From assembly GCA_903632075.3 (NCBI GenBank), contig CAHIKZ030003348.1, positions 1,781,001 to 1,845,000 of the forward strand: 64,000 bases of DNA. The letters are read 5' to 3'. The notes beneath the pieces are model-generated. The model saw only the letters and a program-made list of their open reading frames with translations. It was not told the DNA's origin and made no database searches. Every line of letters starts with the position of its first letter. Within the stretch, counting starts at the first letter, position 1. Below, one piece after another: positions 55,373 to 64,000 of this stretch. The stretch is from Acanthosepion pharaonis (lineage: Eukaryota; Mollusca; Cephalopoda; Sepiida; Sepiidae). A program made the position numbers and the translations under genes.

Positions 55373-56068
55373 ATCTCCCCCGGCGGCAGAATAAGCAAAT
55401 CACACAACTAAAGAATTTCAGCCAGGGTGTGCTTTTCATGGGCCAATGCGTCCCTACGGGTGGCCCTGGCCTGCTAGGAGATGGGCAGTTTTATCATATC
55501 ACCATCTCCAAACTGGTTGCCACCCAAGAATATAGAACCTAGTCCCACCTATTATTTATCTCCCCGGCGGCAGAATAAGCAAATCACACAACTAAAGAAT
55601 TTCAGCCAGGGTGTGCTTTTCATGGGCCAATGCGTCTTTACGGGTGGCCCTGGCCTGCTAGGGAGATGGGCAGTTTTATCATATCACCATCTCCAAACTG
55701 GTTGCCACCCAAGAATATAGAACCTAGTCCCACCTATTATTTATCTCCCCCGGCGGCAGAATAAGCAAATCACACAACTAAAGAATTTCAGCCAGGGTGT
55801 GCTTTTCATGGGCCAATGCGTCCCTACGGGTGGCCCTGGCCTGCTAGGAGATGGGCAGTTTTATCATATCACCATCTCCAAACTGGTTGCCACCCAAGAA
55901 TATAGAACCTAGTCCCACCTATTATTTATCCTTATCTGGGGGAGTGAGAAGAGTTGGATTCAAGGGTATTAGCACGTAAGTGACTGTAATGAACTCGACT
56001 GGAATTCGAACTCTGTTCTCCGATTCCTCAGTTCAAGCCGCAGTCCATTACTCTACCGTGATTTGATG
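55373..56068 (-). mobile_element. SINE with a 185-bp segment in triplicate
   Basis: Units begin 'ctcccccggcggcagaataa' at about 55374, 55559 and 55745 (spacing 185-186 bp) and appear nearly identical. Each ends in the SINE body phrase 'aaactggttgccacccaaga'. After the third comes a tRNA-derived head read on the minus strand: 'cacggtagagtaatggact' (A-box-like) and gagttcgaattcc (B-box-like) near 56010-56060. It is a relative of the 16925-17156 SINE with an extra module. Confidence 0.75.
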
Positions 56069-56186
56069 ATGAAAACATTTCCATAATATTTTCTGTTTGT
56101 CCCAAAGCTATTAATTTGTGTTTTTTAACTCTGATATTAATATGAAGTCCTTCTTTGATTTTGGTTTCCTGGAGACAACATATATA

Positions 56187-57083
56187 CAGTGCTGTTCGAT
56201 AAAAATGACTCAACTGATTTTTTTTACTTAAAATTTTTTTTTGCCTATTGTTTGTGGGGTCAATCTTACTAATATAAAGACCCCTTCCCGATCACCTAAG
56301 GTATTCTATTGATAATTATAATTTTGGATATAAATGAGATTTAGGGGAAAAATCTGTTCAAAAAAAGTGACTCACTTATTTCCTGCAACTAGTAATCAAT
56401 AGAAACATAACTGAACAGCTTTAAATAAAGAATAATAGAGGTATAATTTATTTAAAATAGGTAATATAGTTCGAAATATTTCATAATCTATGGGTCCTCC
56501 TTTATTTTTCAACTCTTTTTGGTATTGAATTGATTAGGTTCTGGCAAATCTCATCTCCAAGCATTGAATTTCATTCGGATATGAAATTCACAATGAAATC
56601 CTCTTTGTTGCTCAACTGCTTTCTCGAGAACCTGTACTTTATAATGCTCCATAGGTTTTTTTTATGGGGTTGAGGTCAGGAGATTGGGACGGCCATGTCA
56701 TAACACTCACCTGCTTATCATCAAAGTATTCCTTCATCAATTTTGATTTGTGACAGGGAGCATTATCCTGCATTAAAATGAGCTCGGTGGGGTCGATTTT
56801 CACCCTTTCAGCAGAAGGGAGAAGACAAGACCCTAAAATTCTCTTGTACTGCTCGCTCCTGAGGGTTTTTTCAATAGGTTTTAAGAAACCAGTTCTATGA
56901 AAAGAAAAGCATCCCCAGAACATTATACTGAACGGATTCTTGACAGTACTTACTGCTAAATTCAAATCTTCTTCTTCGGATTTTAGATCGCTTATCCTTT
57001 TAATTTAGCTCAACTTTCGTTTCATCGGAGAAGAAAACATTTAGTAAAAAAATCAGGTGAGTCACTTTTATCGAACAGCACTG
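56187..57083 (-). mobile_element. Tc1-like element, complete ends, internally deleted
   Basis: 897 bp between TA dinucleotides. Terminal inverted repeats of ~37 bp start CAGTGCTGTTCGATAAAA and differ at two or three positions. The minus-strand transposase keeps FSDETKVEL (first D), a stop, then from 56965 MNLAVSTVKNPFSIMFWGCF, LILMQDNAPCHKSKLMKEYF (second D) and MTWPSQSPDLNPIKK. The expected PIEN is PIKK, so the third catalytic residue E is K. The N-terminal DNA-binding half is missing. It can have moved only with help from another transposase. Confidence 0.9.
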
Positions 57084-57084
57084 T

Positions 57085-57920
57085 ACATTAACTTGTCATA
57101 TACTCCACATTTTTAGGATGTGTTAATGGTTTGTAACTTATATTAACAACCCAACATCAACCCCTGTTACAGTGGTCAGCTAATGTAATGCGAAGAACCT
57201 ATGCGCAGAAAACAATTTTTTTTATTTCGTTCTCTGCATTCGTGGTGTTCACGGAATGAATCTGTTATGATTCATGATGATGACGATATTTCATCATTCT
57301 AGAACTTCAGATCTTTATTTCCAGAATGAGGAAATATCATCATCATCATGAATCATAGCAATTTATTTAAGATGGAAAGATCTATTATAACATGATCTCT
57401 AATTTGTATTTAGATACCGTAGATACTCGCGTATCATGCGACTTTTGAAGACCTAATTTTTAAGCTTATTTTAAGGGGAATGCTTCACACTAAGACACAC
57501 CAACACAGTAAGTCACACTATAACATATTCATGAACATTTCGTTGTATATACAATTTACTTCTAACAAAAAAAACCCTAGTTTTAAACTTTCCATTTGTT
57601 AATTTTCTTTTAATAAATGTTATCTTGCATTGCAGATCAATTAGTCAGTTATTTTGTGCTTGTAATCTCCCCCCCACTATTCCATGTATTATAAAACATT
57701 CCCATAAGAAACGTTACACATTTAATTATTGAACTAGCTAATCACTAAACTAATTTTTTAACGGTTGATATTATCTCTTCACCATTATAAAGCATTGGAA
57801 GGTGGAATGGTTTAGCCATGTTACATGGTATAACAGCCTCTACAAGACCATCAGCTGTTGACGATCAGAGATTGGCAGCTGATCTCTCATTCGATGTAGC
57901 ACTAACTTCCTAGTGGGGAA
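57085..57920. other. Mostly unrecognised; one short palindrome
   Basis: Arms 57266-57302 and 57321-57357 ('tatgattcatgatgatgacg' mirrored by 'catcatcatcatgaatcata') are ~37 bp with 3-4 differences and an 18-bp loop. The remainder is unassigned. Confidence 0.5.
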
Positions 57921-57924
57921 AAAT

Positions 57925-59110
57925 AGCTGGTTACATTCGATGTCTAGAAAATCAAACTAGTTACATTCCATCACTGGCGATTGGACCTCAAACTATTGCC
58001 AGTTATGATGAACGAATCTCGTCTCAAGGAGGCTCCATGCCTTGAGAAAATATTAGACCTCAAACTCACACCTGACCTCAGGTGGAAATCTTATATATGA
58101 TGCAAGTAAATTGCAAGCTTCCTGTACCGTTCCAGTAAGTACCTCACTCCTCATGCCATCTGTTATGTTCATAAGAGCCAGATAAAGCCGAAAATGGAGT
58201 ACTGTTGCCATATTTGGGTGGGATCTGCCCAGACCTCACTTTCCAGTTCAAAAGCGTTTTTGAGTACTTCTGGGTGACAAATTATTTTCCACCCTCCAAC
58301 CTCTCTCTCACAGTGGTGGCGGCGAGGGTGTTGTAAGCCTCTCTAACGCTACTTCCATGGAAAGTGCTCGGATGGTTGCATTCAATGCCTTGAAAACCAA
58401 ACTAGTTGCATTCTATCATCGGCGATTGGACACCGAACTACCGCCAGTCTCGATGAATGGAGGTCTCCCCGGGGAGGCCTCGTGCCTTAAGAGACTTTGG
58501 GCCTAAAACTCACACCTGACCTGAAGTGGAACTCGTACATATGATCTATCAGAAAAAAATGCAGGTAAAATGATTGGCTCACTGTACCACTCCAGTAAGT
58601 ACCTGACTCTGCATGTTATTTTCTAACTTTACAAGAGCTAGATCAGGCCGAAAATGAAGAACTGTTTTCATATTTGGATGGGAGCTGTCCAGTTTCGATA
58701 GAGTCCAAAAGCGTCTTCGAGTCCTTATAGGTGACAAATTATTTTCCATCCTCCCATCTCCCTCCCACAGATGGAATGTGGCAAGCATACTCACTACTCT
58801 ATCTCTATATCTATGGAAAATACTCGGACGAACTGCATTTATTGGTTCCACCAGTTCTAACCTTTACGGCTAGAACCCGTCATGCCACTCATATTGTAGT
58901 AAACCACCGACATTCCCTCCATGTTGCATTGGTGATAAGTAAGTTCCACTCGAACAGCTTCTTCCTGTGAACCACTGTTCTGTGGAACTGACTCCCAAGA
59001 GGATGTCACTACAATCTTAACCTGTCCAAGTTTAGGGTTAATCGTTAATCTTCCTTTCTTATCTATATAAACTGCCCTATAATGAAACCTTCTACCTTGA
59101 GTGGCTCTCG
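57925..59110 (+). pseudogene. LINE-B polymerase C-terminus and 3' end, part duplicated
   Basis: Two tandem partial copies, 57925-58370 and 58371-59110, offset by ~446 bp. Decoded segments: LKLTPDLRWKSYI, LYRSSKYLTPHA, QIKPKMEYCCHIWVGSAQTS, GDKLFSTL-type block, YFHGKCSD, then in copy 2 GKYSDELHLLVPPVLTFTAR, THIVVNHRHSLHVALV and KFHSNSFFL, with LPRGC at the end. The 3' end reads accttgagtggctctcgg. Many stops; no active enzyme. It is the reference for LINE-B. Confidence 0.85.
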
Positions 59111-59114
59111 GGCC

Positions 59115-60488
59115 TTGTACAGAGTGAAGCTTAATGCAAAGAAAAAATGCAGTGTTGAAGGACGGTAACGCAAGAGCTAGGTAGACAACATCAAAGAATG
59201 GACGGACTTGGCGATGCCGGAACTCCTGAAAACTACCGCCAAGAAATCATCTTGGAGGACTTTGTTTGTTCTACACTTAGGTACTCCCGACAATTGAAGC
59301 AGTCAAGAGACTGTTGACGATTACGTGCCACAAATTTCAATCAAGTGTATATCGTAAACACGTGTTCAGACTCCCGCTAATTGAAAAAAAAAAAAAAAAA
59401 AAAAGCTACGGACATTTGTTCCAATGCAGTATTTTAGTAACACTGTTTTATTTTAGAAATTCACACAGAAAAAAGGCAACTATTAGAAACTTTGTCTAAA
59501 TAAATCAACGTATAAATGAATGCCAATCCGTCTGTAATGAAAAACGACAAAGACAGAAAAACAATTTGAAATAATCAGTACATAATACATTTTTAAAATT
59601 AAATTTTCCTTTAATTTTTCTGAAAAAAAAAAAAAAAAAAGGATAAAGAAAAGGATTTCAGAGAATTTTTTGGAAATCTGCAATAGAAAAAAAAAAAAAA
59701 ACGAGATTTCTTTCCTAAAAATCCAGATTTCATTTCCAATTTTCATTCTGTTTAATTTTTTTTATAATTTAATATTAATTTTTTCCCAACGGAGAGATAT
59801 AAAATATGATTTTTTGATCAATTTGAAATATTAAATGGTTTCAAAAAATTTAAATTTTCTTTTCTCTTTTTCTTTTTTAACCTCCCTCTCTGACCCCATT
59901 CCACATGCACTCCCCACACACCTAGTACTGAATATAGGGCAATCTCTTTACCTGACATGACACGATCTTTCCCACCCATTTTTGTCAGAGACATGAATAT
60001 AAAATGACGGCGGAAAGCAGACATTCCAAACCTCGTAATCTTATTGGAGAAAATATGTGGATAATTCTTGAAAATTCTAAAAATTATTATTGATTTTGAT
60101 GAATTCATTTTTTTTTTTTTATTACACCATTCTGAGTTCTTTCTTTGAAATTCACAAGAGCAAAACATCAGAGAATCCAAAATAAATCATTAACTTCCAT
60201 TGAGATTTTCATCAAAGCTCACAAACTGTGATCCTTACTACACGAGTGCTTTCATTCATCTCTGGGAGCCCCGTACTTGCAGTCTTGTACCAAGACAAAA
60301 AGCTTAGCAAAAAAACTAATTATAGGAACTTTTCATAGTGTGAGAATGTATGGGTAGTGTAACAGATATTGGTGTGGAAATTGAAACCAGCAAGCCGAGT
60401 TCAAAACCAAAAGCTAATTAGTTGCATTCACTTTCACACAAATAATATTTGGAAAAGCATGAATAAGTCTTTTCTCCATTCCCTACCA
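59115..60488. other. No recognised gene; poly-A runs
   Basis: AT-rich, with A-runs at 59382-59404, 59624-59640 and 59688-59701 and a T-run at 60107-60120. No retroelement is clearly attached to them. Confidence 0.45.
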
Positions 60489-60489
60489 A

Positions 60490-61035
60490 CTATCACAAAG
60501 CCGGTGCAAGTGTCTTTTGCCCCCTCACCCCGATTCTATGATACAGCCCCCACCCCCGAATCTATGATAGGGGGCCTTGCACTCTACTACATTTCCATTT
60601 TCATAAGATAGTATCCGTATAAAATACAAATTTTATTGTAGCCTAATTATGTAAAATAATGGATCATATGCAATATACTGAACGATTTAACTAGAAAAAT
60701 GGAAAATAAATACAATGGATCTAAATAATAATTAAAGTAATGTCATAAATAGATTGTTCCATCTTAAATAAATCAATAATGCTTTCTAGCAAATTTTAAC
60801 TAAGATCAACTGGAGATTTTTCTTCTTAAAAAGTCGAATAATTTTTAACATATTCAACATTAGGGATAAAAAAATAGTGAACTTTATATAGCGTGTTTTT
60901 ATTCGAGACAGCATATGCAAAAAAAATTAACGAATTTGGATGATAAAAAAGACCCCAGAATTACGTCAAAACCTCGCAAAAATGTGTCATCCTTCCATAA
61001 TCAGTTGTGCTGAGTTTAATTTGTAAAGGATATAG
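60490..61035 (+). repeat. Dispersed repeat, copy 2 (MITE-free)
   Basis: Colinear with 7035-7925. At 60588-60589 the sequence 'ctctactacatttcc' is the uninterrupted counterpart of the MITE site at 7118. Class unknown. Confidence 0.8.
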
Positions 61036-61290
61036 TGGGTTGGTGCATAATTATCAGGCGTTTTTTAAACAATATTTATTATGAAAAAAGAAACATAATT
61101 CAACAATAACATTTTTAAATGAGTATGATTATCAACACGATAAAATAGCAAATGTTGATAAGATAGCGACGGTCTTCAATAATAAAAAACACGAAAAAAT
61201 ATTCCCCAGAAAAAAAGCAGACATGGACAATCTTTCCTTACAATGATATATATACAGGGTGCGATGGATAAATTATCATTTACATCGACA
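61036..61290. mobile_element. Possible mariner-type terminal sequences
   Basis: 'gtgggttggtgcataattat' at 61036 resembles mariner inverted repeats (GGTTGGTGCA...). 'cagggtgcgatggataaatt' at 61258 resembles another Tc1/mariner end and is preceded by TA. They are not inverted copies of one another, so no element can be delimited. Confidence 0.35.
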
Positions 61291-61294
61291 AATA

Positions 61295-62015
61295 AAAATA
61301 AAATTATTGATCAAAAATTGTTGAGTAAATTAGGCTGCGTGATGAAATTAACAATTTCCTCTCACATTAAATTTTAGTATTCAACAAACATAAAATAAGG
61401 ACAACATGAGAAACAACAATTTTTGCACAACAATGAATAAAATATTTTTATATAAACAAGAAGAGATACAAAAACAACTGGAGTAAAGAGGCGGTTTTAA
61501 AAAGTTCAAACGTCTTTTTATGTTAAGAAGATGAAAGGTTATCAAAGTTCTGGTTTGATAGATTATAAGTTGTTGAATGGTGTGTACAATAATGAGAAAG
61601 TGTGTTTCGGTATTATAGTAATTTAAGAAAAAAATAAATAGTTCAAATTTGTATTTGAAATAGAGAAATATTGTTTACGACTTACTTAAGGTTTACGGAA
61701 TTGTTGCTCTTGATTTGCTTTCACTCGTTCGAAGAAAATATTCCGTAGTTGAAATATAAATGGTTCTTGTCAATCTGTGTTTATGTTAATTGCAATTATT
61801 AACGTTGAGCTTGAAAGCGTATGAAAAAGATTCGTGTATTAAGTTGAATGTGGAAAACTTGAGTTGATTGTATGTCATATTGCTGTGTGAATGAGTGTTC
61901 TCTCAGGCTGGAATCATGTTAAGGAACTTTTTTAACGTAAATGTGCTGTTTTTGCTGTGCTATGGTAAAAATCATACAAATGTGAAGAAATTGTACGATT
62001 ATAATTGGTCTATTT
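61295..62015. other. No recognised feature
   Basis: AT-rich spacer without repeat structure or a plausible frame. Confidence 0.4.
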
Positions 62016-62017
62016 AG

Positions 62018-62345
62018 GATGGTTGATTTTATAACATATCAACAGTTGTTGGGTTATATAATGTCAATTTTTTTGTATGGGGCACTCAGTGAGGATCAAA
62101 CACACGAAACAGTAATAATTTTTGACCAGACTAGTATTGCTAGCCAATACCTGATTCTGATTGTTGGTTGGTTAATTTTTCCAACATATCAATCCTTATT
62201 GGTTTTTAATGTCAAATTTTTGTACGGGGAGGCACCCAGTGTGAATCAAACTCACTACTCAGTAATTGTCAGCCAGACTAACCTCGTTATCCAATACCCT
62301 ATGCTGATTATTGGTTGGTTGTTTTTACATCTCAATCATTCTTTG
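62018..62345 (-). repeat. Two degenerate SINE-like units (~150 bp)
   Basis: 'ggggcactcagtgaggatca' and 'aggcacccagtgtgaatcaa', each followed by 'gtaat', 'gaccagactag' or 'gccagactaac' and 'ccaatacc', share the B-box region of the SINE at 37.6 kb read in reverse. The 111-codon frame across them reflects the duplication. Confidence 0.6.
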
Positions 62346-63195
62346 TTTATTTAATATTGAATTTTATATAGATCACCCATCGTAACGGACAAAGTAGCTT
62401 TATTAACCATGACTTCATGACGATCTACTCGTCATAATAATAATAATAATAATAATAACAATGATAACTTTTACTAAAAAGTAACCTTTGTACCCACTTC
62501 CATCTGAGACATTCAATTTTATCTCTACACTGTGCAAAGTCTTTTGATCACCAATTTTGGCAGAATCGGAACCACTTTACTGTGAAGAATAGCATAAAAT
62601 ATCTCTTGCTTGATGCAAAATGTAAATGGCTTGAGGCAGTCATGGATAGAAAAATGTTTATACTAAGTACTTATCAAACACAAGTGTGCAATTGCAAGGT
62701 ACAGGTATCAGATTTTGTGAAAAAAATTTTATATAAGAGAGATTTCTAAAAAAAAAAGATAGCATAAGTCTTTTAATAAAATTTATTATTGAAATAAAAA
62801 AGAGCAAGTCCGTGATATTAATGTAGATTTTATTCATTTACAGATATTTATTTTCCTTGTGGATAATGAAATTGAGTCATTCCCAGCTGTGATCTGCTTT
62901 TAATTGAATTGCTTGCATATTTCCTAACCATTCTGGAGGCTAGTGTTCAAGCCCAGATAATATTAAACAATTTAAGATGAAAATAATGACACAAAGTGGA
63001 AAGGCTGCAAATGTGTTTTGCTGAGTGTGTGTGTGTGTGTTTTTGTATGTGTGCCTTTACACAGATGTATATGAGTGGGCATGTATATATGCATACATGT
63101 GTACACATATACATAAACATTACAGGCAAAAGGTTTGCGGGGACTCTGCATTTTTTTAAAAACATTAAAAGGAGATATTTTCATATTTTTTTAAA
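62345..63195. other. No recognised gene; small microsatellites
   Basis: A TAA run at ~62434-62460 and a GT run near 63023-63041. Other frames have no domain signature. Confidence 0.45.
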
Positions 63196-63199
63196 GTAA

Positions 63200-63490
63200 A
63201 AGATAAAATTTTATTAACTGCAGTGCATTTGGTTTTATTTTGACAAAAATAAGTACTTAACTATAAAAAAAATATAATACAACAGCATCATATTTTGTTC
63301 TCATCAATAAAACCACCACCTGCATTGATTGCTGCATTACAAATTCTTGGCATTCTTTCCTATATTTAAAAACAAAAATAGATGGCATACTTTCTCAAGT
63401 ATTCTTCAAGCACTAAAGAAGCTTACTGTTACACTCTGGGTATTTTTTCAAACCCTTCCATCCAATTCATCCCATAATTTTATAATAAGA
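63200..63490 (-). pseudogene. Tc1-like transposase C-terminal remnant
   Basis: The minus strand reads IIKLWDELDGRV, a stop, KNTQSVTVSFFSA, then after frame changes ERMPRICNAAINAGGGFIDE. These are equivalents of LW.ELDRRVR and SMPRR...VI.AKGG at the end of Tc1 transposases. The following 'tttttgtcaaaataaaacc' may be terminal sequence. The catalytic domain upstream is missing. Confidence 0.65.
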
Positions 63491-63659
63491 AGATGGAGAC
63501 ATTAATTACCTATTTCGATTGTAAATTTATTTCATGCACACAGAGATGTTGAACTCTTCAGATCAAAATTCAGATTCAGATTTAGAGAAGAGATTTCAAT
63601 CCAAAGAGTTGAATATCTCGGTGTTTGCAAAATGAATTTATAATTGAAATGGATAATTA

Positions 63660-64000
63660 AAATCTCTGTTTTCTTATTACCATTATACTTTCATGGTAAT
63701 TGCTCTGAGGAGCTGCTTTCACTGGTTCCCAGACTTCATGAATTCAAGCGCCCTACAAGGCTGGCATCTCGCTCTCACCCTTTCACTGTTGAAACTATTA
63801 AATGTAGCCGCCTCTTCTACTCCAATAGCTTCATATCTCACACCTCTCACCTGTGGAACTCCCTTCCCTATACCTGTTTCTCTGAGAACTATAATCTCCA
63901 ACTATTCAAATGTAATGTCACTCGACATCTCCAGTTGCCGTGATCTATCCACTATCCTTCTCCTCATCCTTTCCTCTATCACTCCTATCTGATCTTGCTC
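63660..64000 (+). pseudogene. LINE-A C-terminal fragment, runs off the window
   Basis: The frame 63644-63943 gives YFHGNCSEELLSLVPRLHEF, KRPTRLASRSHPFTVETIKC, then HTSHLWNSLPYTCFSENYNL and KCNVTRHLQLP. It is nearly identical in coding to the minus-strand copy at 12769-13191 and continues into the same 3' region. 5'-truncated; the tail lies beyond the window. Confidence 0.85.

Noticed and set aside
61036..61290. A complete mariner MITE
   Set aside because: The two terminal-like sequences belong to different types and are not inverted copies of each other.
62972..63199. Cysteine-rich frames such as MERLQMCFAECVCVCF
   Set aside because: They result from a short (GT)n repeat and occur on both strands.

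Overview
This window looks like repeat-filled, AT-rich, non-coding DNA from an animal genome, most likely a mollusc and probably a coleoid cephalopod. That assignment is an inference from the type of mobile elements: several families of degenerate non-LTR retrotransposon 3' ends, tRNA-derived SINEs, Helitrons, Tc1/mariner elements, short LTRs and hammerhead-bearing retroelement remnants. I found no intact host protein gene, no tRNA or rRNA gene and no convincing host exon. Almost all long open frames are translations of repeats: poly-purine, (TA)n, (TCTA)n or reverse-transcriptase fragments.

Layout. 0-4 kb: LINE fragments, a ~90-bp tandem repeat (1370-2185) and SINE-like modules. 4.7-6.3 kb: a very long poly-purine tract. 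7-7.9 kb: a dispersed repeat interrupted by a TA-flanked MITE. 8.4-13.3 kb: LINE pieces, a 107-bp duplication, an octamer-bearing minisatellite and two composite 5S-rRNA/tRNA SINE copies. 14-19.7 kb: a miniature LTR element, LINE and SINE copies, a mariner/Tc1-type transposase remnant and a Helitron. 20-27.7 kb: reverse-transcriptase core, Copia remnant, a LINE palindrome, and a ~150-bp satellite carrying a solo LTR. 30-32 kb: two hammerhead-ribozyme-like modules among (TA)n tracts, a second MITE and simple repeats. 32.2-36.1 kb: about 38 copies of a 103-bp satellite made from one piece of LINE coding sequence. 36-43.3 kb: LINE tails, tandem SINEs with a solo LTR nested in them, and a second Helitron. 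44-45 kb: a segmental duplication around a GATA tract, with a 20-bp repeat expanded seven-fold. 45.7-51.2 kb: about 75 copies of a 73-bp satellite that is itself a diverged dimer. 51.6-53.2 kb: three large palindromes with Penelope-like/hammerhead-like motifs. 53.2-57.1 kb: two Tc1-like elements and a SINE-associated 185-bp triplication. 57.9-64 kb: LINE copies, a second copy of the 7-kb dispersed repeat, and Tc1 debris.

How it fits together: the window is a stack of nested insertions and local amplifications. Three LTR insertions can be dated relative to their targets (one in a satellite, one in a SINE, one as a two-LTR miniature). One MITE has a paralogous empty site inside this same window. 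Two satellites can be traced to an origin: one from a LINE, one by dimerisation. The most biologically interesting signals are the hammerhead-type self-cleaving RNA folds at 30.2-30.7 kb and related palindromes at 51.6-53 kb.
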